DNA from: Symbiodinium natans
Taxonomy: Eukaryota; Sar; Dinophyceae; Suessiales; Symbiodiniaceae
Direction of reading: 5' to 3'
NCBI GenBank assembly: GCA_905221605.1
Contig: CAJNDS010002270.1
Span: forward strand, 492,435-528,890
Length of the DNA: 36,456 nt
In this document: in pieces, positions 1-9,012 of the stretch
Layout of the letters: each line of letters starts with the position of its first letter
Numbering within the stretch: position 1 is the first letter of the stretch
The notes under the pieces: generated by a model
Seen by the model: only the letters and a program-made list of their open reading frames with translations
Told to the model about the DNA's origin: nothing
Database searches by the model: none
Made by a program: the position numbers and the translations under genes

Positions 1-177
1 GTCCCCTGGTCCCCTGGTCCCCTGGTCCCCTGGTCCCCTGGTCCTGGCTCTGTGGTCCTTTGGTCCTTGGTCCTCTGGTGTCGTTGGTGCTCTGGTCCTC
101 TGGTCCTTTAGTCATCTCTGGTCTTCTGGTCCTCTGGTCCCGTGGTCCTCTGGTCCCGTGGTCCCGTGGTCCTCTGG
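1..177. repeat. 8-bp GTCCCCTG minisatellite
   Basis: The first about 45 bases are near-perfect tandem GTCCCCTG units. They decay into GTCCTCTG and GTCCCGTG variants up to the GGCCATGG near 180. The array runs off the left edge. Open frames through it (Val/Leu/Trp/Ser/Pro-rich) are repeat artefacts. Confidence 0.9.
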
Positions 178-195
178 CCATGGTCGTCCTGTTTC

Positions 196-1330
196 TGAAG
201 CCGTGCAAAGCTTGTTTCAAAGCATATGAATCCATCAAAACCGCTTCAAAGCCCCAACCCCCCTGCTAAATTGGGCCGTGCTGCTTGCGTCAACGCATAT
301 GATTCCCTTCCAAATCCATCGTGCGGCCATTGTGTTTGCCAATTGGGCTTTTTAAGCCGTGCAAGCTTCCTTCAAACACCGTATGAATCCCTTCCAAGCC
401 CATGCGAGCATTCTGTTTGCAAATGGTTGCCGAATCCTCTCCAAACCCATCGCTCGAGCATTGTGTTAACCCCCCCCGCTTCTTTGGGTCGTGCAAGCTT
501 GCGTCAAAGCATATGATTCCCTTCCGTTTGTTTTGTCTCATGCTGGCATTTGCAGCATTTGCAGCTTCTGAAAATTCAGGCATGCCGCTCTTTACAGTAT
601 TTGCAGCGTCTGAAAACTCAGAAATGCTGCTAGGTACAGTGTACCTCTGCAAAGTCAGGCATGCTGCTAAATGCAGTATTTGCAGAAATGCTGCTCTTTA
701 CAGTATTTGCAGCCTTTTTTCAGCCGTGCAAGCTTGCCTCAAACACCATATGAATCCCTTACAAACTCACTATGCGAGCATTCTGCTTGCAAATGGTTGC
801 GACCTTCTCAAGCCACCGGCTTTGTGAGCCGTGCACCGTCTGAATCCCTTCCAAACCCATCGTTCGAGCTTTTGTTGCAAACTCCCCGCGCTCTTTTAGG
901 CCGAGCAAGCATGCATCAAAGCCTCTGATTCCATTCCGTTTGTTTTGTCTCATGCTGGGATTTACAGCTTTTGCAGCTTCTGAAAATTCAGAAATGCCGC
1001 TCTTTACAGCATTTGCAGCTTCTGAACTCAGAAATGCTGCTGTTTAAAGTGTTTGCAGCTTCTATAATCGCAGCAAGGCTGCTATTTACAGTATCTGTTC
1101 TGAAAACGCAGAAATGCTGCTATTTACAGTATTTGAAGCCTCTGCAAACGCAGAAATGCTGCTATTTACAGTATTCGCAGCCGCTGCTATTTACAGTATT
1201 CGCAGCCTCTGGAAACGCAGAAACGCTGCTATTGCCGCTATTGCCGTATTTGCAGCCTGTGAGAACACAGAAATGCTGCCATTTGTAGTATTTGCCAAGC
1301 CATGTCGGGCCACACCTTTTAAAAAGACCA
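196..1330. repeat. Composite satellite with two interleaved repeat families
   Basis: Family 1 contains CGTGCAAGCTT..TCAAA..ATATGA.TCCCTTCC and recurs near 209, 282, 355, 489, 722, 827 and 900. Family 2 is a unit of about 42 bp, TTTACAGTATTTGCAGC + TTCTGAAAACGCAGAAATGC, repeated at 550-700 and 965-1300. A larger block (490-600) is duplicated at 903-1020. Because 42 is a multiple of 3, frames stay open on both strands (for example FTVFAASENSEML at 591-633), but no single frame persists, so I do not call a gene. Confidence 0.8.
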
Positions 1331-1588
1331 GGCTCGAGCCACACCTTTTTCAAAAACAAAAAACCCCCCGCCGCCCTTGAACCAAGTCTCTCCCCCTAAC
1401 ACACTGAAGCCCTAGTTGGTGCTCTATGTGGACTTACGAAGAAGTTTTTAAGCACGTGGCAGCCCGATATTCTTAAGACATTGAATGACCATGTTGTCTT
1501 AGGCGCCTGGGCATTCTGGTCTTTAGGGACGCTCCAGGAGTTTGTAAGGATCCCATGCCCAAACCACCCCCCCTCCCTCAGCCTCAAT

Positions 1589-1965
1589 AACCCCAAACCC
1601 TAAACCCTCAACCCTAAACCTAAACCCTAAACTCCTAAACCTCAGACCCCTGAACCCTAAACCCTAAACCCCAAAACCCTAAAACCCTGAACCCCAAACC
1701 CTAAACCCTAAAACTCCTAAACCCTAAACTTTCAACCTTCGCGGGCGCGGATCGCATGGAATCTTGTGCTGCGCCCGGAGCCCTCAACCCTAGCAAGGGC
1801 TTCGGGCTGGTGACCTTCAAACCCTCAACCCTAAACCCAAGCCGCGCAGCCTATATCCCTAAACCCTATCCCCCATTTCATCCCTAAGCCCTCAACCCTA
1901 AACCCTCAACCCCAAACCCTAAACCCTTAACCCTCAACCCTAAACCCTAAACCCTAAACCCCAGG
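1589..1965. repeat. Degenerate CCCTAAA tracts
   Basis: C-strand telomere-type repeats with many CCCTCAA, CCCCAAA and CCTAAA variants. They are interrupted by the coding-like island at 1738-1821 and by a short GC-rich stretch near 1838-1870. Confidence 0.9.
1738..1821 (+). CDS. Candidate exon with RRM RNP1-like motif
   Basis: The frame starting at 1741 encodes an island ending in SKGFGLVTF. This closely resembles the RNP1 signature of RNA-recognition motifs (K/R-G-F/Y-G/A-F/Y-V-x-F), except that Leu replaces the usual aromatic at position 5. The island lies between C-rich telomere-type tracts. An AG (CCCTAG) just before CAAGGGCTTC could be an acceptor. RNP2 is not visible in this window. A chance match is possible in so short a piece; the identification is tentative. 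Confidence 0.4.
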
Positions 1966-2039
1966 AATGTTTGGTGCCTTTGGTGTCGTTTCGGTTCGGT
2001 GCATCCTGAAGGAGCCACGAGCGTGTCGGCTCGTGTTAC

Positions 2040-2178
2040 CCAAAGAGCCCAAAACCCCTTAATTTAAGGAATATACCTTAAATCATACGAAGGATCTCTA
2101 TATAATTTAAGGAATATACCTTAAATCATACGAAGGATCTTAATATAATTTAAGGAGTATTCCTTAATTAAGGGGTCT
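2040..2178. mobile_element. AT-rich foldback element, family T1 copy a
   Basis: The element begins ACCCAAAGAGCCCAAAACCCC and ends GGGGTCTTGGGTAGA, so its ends are inverted copies. Inside are two and a half tandem 43-bp units starting AATTTAAGG at about 2061, 2104 and 2147, each with GGAATATACCTTAAATCATACG. A relative lies at 22124-22238. No coding capacity; it is non-autonomous and MITE-like by structure. Confidence 0.7.
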
Positions 2179-2307
2179 TGGGTAGAAGGCTTGCGGTTCG
2201 CGGCTCGCGCCCTTCGTGCCTTGCGCGTCCCTCCACCCGCCTTGTGGTTACTCACTCGACACGGCATTCAGCACCGTTGCAAAACCTGGAATGCAGAGAA
2301 GAAGACC

Positions 2308-2399
2308 CTAAACCCTAAACCCTCAACCCTAAACCCTAAACCCTCAACCCTAAACCCTAACCCCTAACCCCTAAACCCTAAACCCTAAACCCTAAACAA
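2308..2399. repeat. CCCTAAA tract
   Basis: About 13 C-strand telomere-type heptamers with a few CCCTCAA or CCCTAAC variants, directly upstream of the exon-like island at 2423. Confidence 0.95.
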
Positions 2400-2422
2400 C
2401 GAGGCTCTATTGCATTTCCCAG

Positions 2423-2502
2423 GATCGGGACAAGGAAGGCCGCGACCGCGACAGCAGTGGAGTGACTGCTGACATGATGATCAGTGGCATCAGTGGGGGA
2501 GG
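2423..2502 (+). CDS. Candidate exon, charged Arg/Asp-rich
   Basis: A good acceptor (CTCTATTGCATTTCCCAG) precedes an open frame reading DRDKEGRDRDSSGVT then ADMMISGISGG. The island runs straight into GTTTAGGG repeats at 2503, which would be the donor side. Charged RD repeats are common in RNA-binding and splicing proteins, which fits the RNP1-like island at 1738, but a shared gene is inference. C tract upstream, G tract downstream. Confidence 0.45.
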
Positions 2503-2599
2503 GTTTAGGGTTTAGGGTTTAGGGTTTAGGGTTTAGGGTTTAGGGTTTAGGGTTTAGGGTTTAGGGTTTAGGGTTTAGGGTTTAGGGTTTAGGGTTTAG
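2503..2599. repeat. TTTAGGG tract
   Basis: About 13 nearly perfect G-strand telomere-type heptamers ending TTTAG at 2599, where the next coding-like island starts. Confidence 0.97.
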
Positions 2600-2695
2600 C
2601 AACTGGCAGGGCCGCAGGTGGTGAGCTGCATTGTGCAGTCGTCACTCTCAGACAACTTTCGCATTACTCCACCCCACCCCTCCGCCCCCTCCCAG
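2600..2695 (+). CDS. Candidate exon, unknown product
   Basis: After TTTAG the frame reads QLAGPQVVSCIVQSSLSD then NFRITPPHPSAPSQ, ending at a CAG|GTGCTA donor. The interval is exactly 32 codons. No domain recognised. It could belong to the same transcript as 2423-2502. A shorter exon ending at an earlier GTGGTGAG is also possible. Confidence 0.4.
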
Positions 2696-2699
2696 GTGC

Positions 2700-2835
2700 T
2701 AATTTTGCCTTGGAGGTGGGATGGGTGGGTGGAGGCGTGGTGGAGCGGATGGAGGGGTGGAGGGGGTGGAGGCGTGGAGGGCGTGGAGGGGGGGGGGGGG
2801 GGGGGTGGAGGAGGAGGAGGGGTGGACGGGGGTGG
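2700..2835. repeat. G-rich minisatellite with poly-G run
   Basis: Imperfect GGTGGAGG(C/G)GTGGAG units surround a run of about 20 G at 2785-2806. Frames on both strands give Gly/Trp- or Pro-rich low complexity and are not genes. Confidence 0.85.
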
Positions 2836-2905
2836 TATCTTCTTTCGTTTTCGGCGTTTCCCGTTCGCCTGCGGTTCCTAGCTGGAACGGTTCGCCTGAA
2901 GGCAC

Positions 2906-3292
2906 TTAACTAGGATGAAGGAGTTAGCAGAAACGTTTTTCCATTTTCTACCCATGCACACCCCCCTAGGCCACCTGAAGACCAAAACCATAAAAAACTA
3001 AACCTCAACCCCGAACCCACCGAAAGACCCCAACGCAAGACCCACCGAAAGAATCCATGCCATCTAACCACGCCTAACCCCATAGACAATAACATACTTA
3101 ACTCCGTAGCATGCCCCACCCGATAGAAAACCGCGAACATCCAACCAGAAATCCCTAACCCTAGAAAATGGAAATGGTCTTCTTAAACAAGCTAACTATG
3201 ACCGGAATAATGTTTAGGAATAAGGTTGCAACGATTGCGAGGGTAATGAAGCCACAAATTCGAGAGTAATACCTACATCACAGTAGTGGTGC
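2906..3292. other. Upstream region of RCC1-like ORF
   Basis: No gene seen. It has a short duplicated ACCCACCGAAAGA motif (near 3016 and 3041) and moderate AT content. This is where a promoter or trans-splice acceptor for the ORF at 3293 would lie, but I recognise no element. Confidence 0.5.
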
Positions 3293-4615
3293 ATGCGTTT
3301 TGGTGCCGCTGCGACGCTCAGTCGAACGGTTTGTGATTGTCTTGCCCTCGCTCCTAGCCAAAAGCATCACCTAGTTGTCCACATGGCCGTCTTTCCGCAT
3401 CAAGCGCGCCTCGGCATGCATCTGTCAATCGTCATGAAAGTTGTCCCGGCACTTACCACATTCTTCTGGACATCCACGACGGCAAGGCGGTTTTTTCTGC
3501 CAGTCCGTGCTGTCTACAGGCAGGTTCCCTTGCCGTGTCAGTCGCCTTTCGCTATGCCACAGCTTCAACGTGTTGGATGCTTGTCCAGAAACATGCTTAG
3601 ATGCGCTCAGGCTGCCGCATCCCCACCAGACTACGGGAAGTTTCGAGTTGCCTTCAACTGTTATAGCAGCTGTGTCACGAGTAAAGGTGGCTGGATAGCC
3701 TGCAGTGCATGCACCGGACATGGGCAGCGTCACTTACCGGCAGGTTTGGGAGAAGGTCCGGCAGTCGCAGCTGGCAGCTATTATACTTGTGCAGCGCGGG
3801 CAGATGGTCGGCTCATTTGCTTTGGATGGAATGCAGATGGGCAGTGTGATGTGCCAGCAGATTTGGGACCCGTTTTGGCTGTCGCAGCTGGCGAGTATCA
3901 TTCTTGTGCAGTGCGGACAGATGGTCGGCTCATCTGTTTTGGATCGGGTAACTCTGGGCAGTGTGATGTCCCAGCAGATTTGGGACCCGTTTTGGCTGTC
4001 GCAGCTGGCAAATATCATTCTTGTGCAGTGCGGGCAGATGGTCGGCTCATCTGTTTTGGATCGAATAGATCTGGGCAGTGTGATGTGCCAGCAGATTTGG
4101 GACCCGTTTTGGCTGTCGCAGCTGGCGAATATCATTCTTGTGCAGTGCGGGCAGATGGTCGGCTCATCTGCTTTGGATGGAATGGACCTGGGCAGTGTGA
4201 TGTGCCAGCAGATTTGGGACCCGTTTTGGCTGTCGCAGCTGGCAACCAGCATACTTGTGCAGTGCGGTCAGATGGTCGGCTCATCTGCTTTGGATGGAAT
4301 GCATTTGGGCAGTGTGATGTGCCAGCAGATTTGGGACCCGTTTTGGCTGTCGCAGCTGGCAACCAGCATACTTGTGCAGTGCGGTCAGATGGTCGGCTCA
4401 TTTGCTTTGGATGGAATGCAGATGGGCAGTGTGATGTGCCAGCAGATTTGGGACCCGTTTTGGCTGTCGCAGCTGGCTACCAGAATACTTGTGCAGTGCG
4501 GGCAGATGGTCGGCTCATCTGCTTTGGATTGAATGCATATGGGCAGTGTGATGTGCCAACAGACTTGCGGTTCATCTGTTTTCGATGGAATGAAGCTGTG
4601 CAGTGTGATATGTAG
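3293..4615 (+). CDS. RCC1-like tandem-repeat protein, Cys-rich (440 aa)
   Basis: Uninterrupted ORF. Residues about 155-425 hold seven tandem 39-aa repeats with the pattern GPVLAVAAG..HSCAVR, ADGRLICFG, GQCDVPADL, each with three conserved Cys. A degenerate unit lies at about 125-155, and a final unit at 426-440 lacks its first half (RFICFRWN..QCDM, then stop). The pattern matches RCC1/BLIP-II-type beta-propeller blades, as in HERC-like and RCC1 proteins; seven blades would close a propeller. Residues 1-120 are not repetitive and contain no domain I recognise, so the start Met is uncertain and the true start could lie at an internal ATG or upstream exon. DNA repeats are almost identical, implying recent amplification. 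Partner and function unknown. Confidence 0.75.
   Translation: MRFGAAATLSRTVCDCLALAPSQKHHLVVHMAVFPHQARLGMHLSIVMKVVPALTTFFWTSTTARRFFLPVRAVYRQVPLPCQSPFAMPQLQRVGCLSRNMLRCAQAAASPPDYGKFRVAFNCYSSCVTSKGGWIACSACTGHGQRHLPAGLGEGPAVAAGSYYTCAARADGRLICFGWNADGQCDVPADLGPVLAVAAGEYHSCAVRTDGRLICFGSGNSGQCDVPADLGPVLAVAAGKYHSCAVRADGRLICFGSNRSGQCDVPADLGPVLAVAAGEYHSCAVRADGRLICFGWNGPGQCDVPADLGPVLAVAAGNQHTCAVRSDGRLICFGWNAFGQCDVPADLGPVLAVAAGNQHTCAVRSDGRLICFGWNADGQCDVPADLGPVLAVAAGYQNTCAVRADGRLICFGLNAYGQCDVPTDLRFICFRWNEAVQCDM
3748..4566 (+). repeat. 117-bp coding tandem repeat (RCC1-like units)
   Basis: Units start at about 3748, 3865, 3982, 4099, 4216, 4333 and 4450, exactly 117 nt apart, with differences concentrated in the codons after GWN/GSN and around the residue before HSC/HTC. 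The period is divisible by 3, which also keeps another plus frame (3705-4532) and minus frames open; these are shadows. Confidence 0.95.
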
Positions 4616-4938
4616 AAAAAGTGATACTGAGCGCGAAGGTGACCTTAGCCTCTTTTGGCTATTCATAGTAGCTTCACGAGCATGGCCAGCCCCTTTGACC
4701 CCACAAGTCCAGACCCCAATGAGGGTCTTTAGGGAACTTCAAACTCTACTTTCTGCCTACTTCCGGCGTCTCCCCGATCCTCCAAGTAGACACCCTAAAT
4801 CGCAAACCCTGAACCCTGAACCCTGAATAAACCCTAAACCCTAAACCCTACAGGAGCTCCTGGAGAAGGTGTGACGCCTTCACGGATACCGGACCATTGT
4901 GTGAACTGGTGCCAACGTGACCTCTTGGCTCTTCGAGT

Positions 4939-5034
4939 TCAGGGTTTAGGCTTTCGGGTTTAGGGTTTAGGGTTTAGGGTTTAGGGTTTAGGGTTCAGGG
5001 TTCAGGGTTCAGGGTTCAGGGTTTAGGGTTTAGG
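4939..5034. repeat. TTTAGGG/TTCAGGG tract
   Basis: About 13 G-strand telomere-type heptamers including a block of TTCAGGG variants. The preceding 4801-4850 holds CCCTGAA/CCCTAAA repeats, so the two orientations face each other across a unique 90-bp island. Confidence 0.95.
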
Positions 5035-5057
5035 GCTATCGGACTGTAGGGGCCCAG

Positions 5058-5137
5058 TTCACACCATGGAGCTTGTTCTTTTGGGGGTTCCCGAAAAGAT
5101 GAGAGGCCATATGATAGCAGGGACCCCGATAACATGA
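5058..5137 (+). CDS. Candidate exon, unknown product
   Basis: After GGGGCCCAG the frame reads HTMELVLLGVPEKMRG then HMIAGTPIT, with a TGA directly abutting GTTTAGGG at 5138. It may be a terminal exon or an exon whose donor lies slightly upstream. Flanked by G-rich telomere tracts on both sides. No domain recognised. Confidence 0.4.
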
Positions 5138-5663
5138 GTTTAGGGTTTAGGGTGTAAGGTTTAGGGTTTAGGGTTTAGGGTTTAGGGTTTAGGGTTTGCT
5201 TAAAAGTTGGAGGGCAGAGCTCTTGATCGGCTGACAAGATGAAGCTCGAACGCCCCATCAAACGCGTGCTGCCATTGCCCTAAACCCTAAACCCTACACC
5301 CGAAACCCTAAACCCTAAACCCCAAACTCTAAACCCTACTTTGTGCTGCCCCTCATGAAGTCCCCAGTCTGTCGGCCGTGCTTTTTTCCGGAGAAAACGA
5401 GCTCGACAACGCTACTTGCCATAGGCAGTCATAGATGATGGGGGCTTAGGGTTTAGGATTTTGGGTTTAGGGTGTAGGGCTTAGGGCTTGGGGTTTTGAA
5501 GGTTCGATGTACTTCAAAAGCAGCTGCCTTGCTTCCAGTTCCACTGAATCCTACAACCTGCAAGGATAGACCGGAAGACTCCCCTCAACCCCCCATGCCC
5601 ACAAGCTTGCTCAAGCTTGTTAAAGAGGAACCGCGGGGGGGAAACCCTAAACCCTAAACCCAG

Positions 5664-5784
5664 TGTAAGGGCAGTAGCAGACCTTATAGAAGACTACTGC
5701 AATAAGCAGGAGCTTGGCGATTTAAATATCTGCGTCCCCCAGACTCAAAAGTTAAGAGTCCAGAAGGTGCCCAAACGGGATTAG
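5664..5784 (+). CDS. Candidate exon, possible C-terminal exon
   Basis: The acceptor is the end of a telomere tract, CCCTAAACCCAG. The frame then reads VRAVADLIEDYCNKQELG, DLNICVPQTQKLRVQ, KVPKRD and TAG. A donor AAG|GTGCCC at 5766 is an alternative end. Composition is convincingly protein-like (mixed charged helix, no low complexity). No family recognised. Confidence 0.5.
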
Positions 5785-6130
5785 GGTTTAAGAAAGGACG
5801 GTTGGTTTAGGAATCAGGGGCAGACCTCAAACTCTGAACCCTCTGGACTCCAAGCCCCCCGCAAACCCCGTAAGATCTAAATCCCCAAACCGTCCAAACC
5901 CCTTAAATCCTCTAAGCGCCCCGCAGCGCCGTGATCGGCTCGGATCTTGGGCCTTGACAGCTGACAGGGTTTAGGTGAATATCCCGTGGAAACATCGTGG
6001 TGCTTTACCGTAACTTTAGATCCTTAGCCTTGTTGGGGTTTCCTAGTAAGGCATCTAAACATTTAATTTATAGCTACCCTCCTAAGCGCAGCCAAGGAAC
6101 TTAACATGGGGCTTTATGCCTTAGGCCTGA

Positions 6131-6415
6131 ATGATACTGTACGATACGATGCTTAGAAGCTCTTTTGACAGAGTGGGTCTACTTAGTCCGAGAAACCCTA
6201 TTATGATCCCCATAACCCATCTTACTAACCCTACGTACCCTAAACCCTAAACCCTAAACCCTAAACCCTAAACCCTAAACCCTAAACCCTAAACCCTAAA
6301 CCCTAAACCCTAAACCACCACCTTACAAACCCTGCTTGCGAAGTCAAAAGGGCTCGACCCATGGTCGACTCCAATGGACTCTTCGCCTTCGCGGCTTGGC
6401 ATGCAAAAGCCATAG
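6131..6415 (+). CDS. Candidate two-exon gene piece around a telomeric intron
   Basis: Exon 6131-6176 ends ..TMLRSSFDRV with one base left over. Exon 6344-6415 starts after GCTTGCGAAG and reads KRARPMVDSNGLF then AFAAWHAKAI, ending at G|GTTTAGG. The join restores a Val codon, so phases agree. The intron 6177-6343 starts GTCTACTTAG and carries about 11 CCCTAAA repeats. The upstream edge of the first exon is uncertain (a TGA lies just before 6131). Unknown product. Confidence 0.45.
6177..6343 (+). other. Introner-like intron, GTCTACTT family copy 1
   Basis: It starts GTCTACTTAGTCC, contains AACCCTATTATGATCCCC and CCCATCTTACTAACCC, then about 11 perfect CCCTAAA units, and ends CTTGCGAAG. The same block order occurs at 9808 and 29615. 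No ORF. Confidence 0.55.
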
Positions 6416-6580
6416 GTTTAGGGTTTGGAGTTTAGGGTTTGGGGTTCAGGGTTTGGGGTTTAGGGCTTGGGGTTTAGGGTTCGGGGTTTCGGGTTTGGGG
6501 CTTGGGGTTTGGGGTTGGAGGTTTAGGGTTTGGGGTTAGGGTTCGGGGTTTCGAGTTTCGGGTTCTGGGTAGGACCCTAA
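6413..6580. repeat. Degenerate TTTAGGG/TTTGGGG tract
   Basis: Long decayed G-strand tract with TTTGGGG, TTCGGGG and TTTCGGG variants. The Gly/Leu/Phe-rich ORF across it is a repeat artefact. Confidence 0.9.
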
Positions 6581-6844
6581 ACGCGAGCTATGAATCCTCA
6601 AAACCGTATACACCCGATTCTTCAGATCTTTGGCGATGTCGTTTGGGTCTGGTGGGAGGTTCGGAATTTTGGGACTCCAGAAAAACTCGGAGGTGTATAA
6701 GACTGACCCTATAGACCCACCTTCTCCGAAATTCACAAGCTTGCGCGGGAGAACCCCAAAACCCTAAACCGAGAATCCTCTTCTGGTGAGGGGGGATACT
6801 TTCGAGGGATTCCAACGCATCCTTTCTTAGGTTACAAAGCCAGC

Positions 6845-7320
6845 CTCAGATAGCAGGAGTTCACCTATAACGATATACATATCGATTTATACATATATAT
6901 ATATAGTAGTATGATCTTTAATTTAGTTCGTTTTAAACTTATTGAATATAATATAGTATTATATTATATTATACTATATAATATAATATAGTATAATATA
7001 ATATAATATAATATAATATAACGAATATCATATCAGACCATACAGTACAATAGAATATGATATACTAGTATAATATTATATTATATCCCATGTAAGATAG
7101 TATGTAATACAATACAACAGGATATAATACAATATATTATGATGGATTATCACTTAATATAAGGAAAGGGATTAGAACATGGTTTAAAGAATCCAATATG
7201 GTCTAATTTATACATCGTAACTTCTGTTTTCATGTGATATAATCTAATCGACATCATGTTCTATTTTGAAATCGAACAGAATATGCCATATGTAGTATAG
7301 ACTACTTAGAGTATTCCAGG
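6845..7320. other. AT-rich island with TAATA/ATATA repeats
   Basis: About 470 bp of strongly AT-rich sequence in an otherwise mixed or GC-rich window, with ATATAT, TATAATATAATATA and palindromic ATTATATTATATTATA stretches at 6880-7030. No gene seen. It could be an organelle-derived insertion, a replication or matrix-attachment region, or a decayed AT-rich transposon; the sequence does not decide. Confidence 0.85.
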
Positions 7321-7401
7321 ATCACCTGTACCAATCTTCGCTTCCGCCGCCACCTTGCCGATTTTCGTGGATATAGAGTACAGGGCTTCAGAGTTGTGAG
7401 T

Positions 7402-7467
7402 TCGAGAACGAGGCCCCCCGATGTCATAGAGCAGATCAAGCCATACATCATCCGGGCCGACACCCAA
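7402..7467 (+). CDS. Candidate exon, unknown product
   Basis: Frame reading SRTRPPDVIEQIKPY then IIRADTQ directly before a CCCTAAA tract at 7465. No GT donor is obvious at the edge; a GA or GC donor (GCC|GACACC), known in dinoflagellate introns, would join in phase to the island at 7534. Unconfirmed. Confidence 0.4.
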
Positions 7468-7533
7468 AACCCTAAACCCTAAAACCCTAAAACCCTAAAC
7501 CCTAAACCCTAAACACTAAACCCTAAACCCAAG

Positions 7534-7589
7534 TCCGCCCAACCCCACCTGGCTGAGGTCGTCAACAAGAGAGCCGGCCAACTAGGCAG
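7534..7589 (+). CDS. Candidate exon, unknown product
   Basis: The acceptor CCCTAAACCCAAG lies at the end of a telomere tract. The frame reads SAQPHLAEVVNKRAGQLG and ends at GGCAG|GTCGAC. It is an amphipathic helix by composition. C-rich tracts lie on both sides (7465-7532 and 7606-7665). Confidence 0.45.
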
Positions 7590-8020
7590 GTCGACTCGGC
7601 AGACCTTAAACCCCTAAACCCTAAGCCCGAAACCCGAAACCCTAAGCCCTAAACCCTATATCCCTTCAAGCGTAAAAAGCCCGCCTCGAACCCTCGTTTA
7701 GGGTTTCCAGGAACGGATTCGGCCCCTAAAGCCGCCGAAAGCCGTAAACCCACAAAAACTCTTACACCCTGAAAAGCAGATGCACCCAATCAGCCCTGCA
7801 AACTCTCCAGCCGTAAACCCTAAGCCTAATATCTGCACCAGTAGTTGCCGCCCCCGCCCGTACCCCCCCCTCGCCCCCCGCCACCCCCACCCCAATGGCA
7901 TTCCCGTTCACGGCGGGCTTAGGGGGTTAGGGTTTAGGGGCTTAGGGTTGAGGGATTTAGGGTTTAGGGTTTCCCCCCTCCCCCCCTTTCATCCATGGTG
8001 GATTTGGGGTTAGGGTTTAG

Positions 8021-8076
8021 AACTCGGGTTGCGGGTGATCACTCTGCCCGTGGTTCATGGCGGTTCCAGCTTTCAG
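8021..8076 (+). CDS. Candidate exon, unknown product
   Basis: Begins right after GGGTTTAG, reads LGLRVITLPVVHGGSSFQ and ends at TTTCAG|GTTGTTTTGG, followed by a TTTAGGG tract. Beta-like hydrophobic pattern; no domain recognised. Confidence 0.4.
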
Positions 8077-8082
8077 GTTGTT

Positions 8083-8157
8083 TTGGGTTTAGGGTTTAGG
8101 GTTTAGGGCTTAGGGTTTAGGGTTTAGGGTTTAGGGTTTAGGGTTTAGGGTTTAGGG
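8083..8157. repeat. TTTAGGG tract
   Basis: About ten near-perfect G-strand units between two coding-like islands. Confidence 0.97.
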
Positions 8158-8288
8158 ATGCCCGAAGCCCCTGGTGCCCTCAAGTGCAGCCATGTACAGG
8201 CCTGCGACTCCGTCGCTCGCGCGACGGCCGGATCTTTGTCACCGCAGCGGCCACAGCAGTCGATGTTAGGGCTGATGTAGAGTTTGGG
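8157..8288 (+). CDS. Candidate exon, unknown product
   Basis: Frame from 8157 reads CTGLRLRRSRDGRIF, VTAAATAVDVRADVEF up to the next TTTAGGG tract. All three plus frames are open over most of this GC-rich island, so the frame choice is uncertain; this one has the most protein-like composition. Confidence 0.35.
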
Positions 8289-8352
8289 GTTTAGGGTTTA
8301 GGGTTTAGGGTTTAGGGTTTAGGGTTTAGGGTTTAGGGTTTAGGGTTTAGGG
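8281..8352. repeat. TTTAGGG tract
   Basis: About nine G-strand units directly after the island at 8157-8288. Confidence 0.97.
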
Positions 8353-8439
8353 GATCACTCGAGATGTCCTGAGCCCCCTAAAAATACCCCCTAACATGTC
8401 CCGCAGGTCCCAGGCGACATTGATCAGCATACTGCGCAG

Positions 8440-8528
8440 CCCTAACCCCTAAACCCTAAACCCTAAACCCTAAACCCTAAACCCTAAACCCTAAACCCTA
8501 AACCCTAAACCCTAAACCCTAAACCCAG
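8440..8528. repeat. CCCTAAA tract ending in an AG
   Basis: About 12 C-strand units ending CCCTAAACCCAG, directly joined to the exon-like island at 8529. The final AG is a natural acceptor. Confidence 0.97.
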
Positions 8529-8590
8529 CAATTCTGCACGCCCAGGGCACCGGCGGCCAGCTTGCAGATGTGCTGGAGAGGCCAATGGCA
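8529..8590 (+). CDS. Candidate exon between C and G telomere tracts
   Basis: Reads ILHAQGTGGQLADVLERPMA and ends GGCA|GTCTAGGGGTTTAGG. It sits exactly between a CCCTAAACCCAG end and a G-rich tract, the clearest single example of telomere repeats forming both intron edges. The ILHAQGTGG segment resembles ILHQAGTAG in the island at 10346, which may be chance. Confidence 0.45.
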
Positions 8591-8779
8591 GTCTAGGGGT
8601 TTAGGGTTTAGGGTTTGGGGTTTAGGGTTTAGGGTTTAAGGTTTAGGGGGGGGGGGGGGGGGGGGCCTAGGGCCTTTGGCTAGGACTTTGGGGTTTCGGG
8701 TTTAGGGTTGAAGACTGAAACCCTCAGCCCCAGCCCCCCAAGTCCGAAACTCCTCAAGCCCCGAAAAAATCCTAGCTCC

Positions 8780-8990
8780 CACAACCCTGGGCCCCTAAAC
8801 CCCAAACCCCAAACGGCAAACCCCAAACGCCAGACCCCAAACCCTAAACCTTAAACCCCAAACCGCCCAAACCCCAAACCCTAAACCCCAAACCCTAAAC
8901 CTTAAACCCTAAACTCCAAACCCTAGGCCCTAAACCCCAAACCCTAAACCCTAAACCCCAAACCCTAAACCCTAAACCCTAAACCCATAA
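8780..8990. repeat. Degenerate CCCTAAA/CCCCAAA tract
   Basis: Long decayed C-strand array with CCCCAAAC, CTTAAACC and CCCTAGG variants. A run of about 20 G lies at 8647-8665, beyond a short G-strand tract at 8594-8648. Confidence 0.9.
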
Positions 8991-9012
8991 ATAAGGAGTC
9001 AGGGTTTTCCAG

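Noticed and set aside
2618-2913. Gly/Trp-rich and Pro-rich ORFs around the G-rich minisatellite
   Set aside because: Simple repeat translation in all frames. Only the first about 26 codons of the 2618 frame (kept as the exon candidate 2600-2695) look real.
3705-4532. 275-aa second plus ORF and 172-aa minus ORF over the RCC1-like repeats
   Set aside because: The 117-bp period keeps other frames open. Only the 3293 frame gives the recognisable RCC1-like pattern.
4800-4850. CCCTGAA repeats after the RCC1-like ORF as a 3' end signal
   Set aside because: They are ordinary decayed telomere-type repeats, as elsewhere in the window. No evidence for a processing role.
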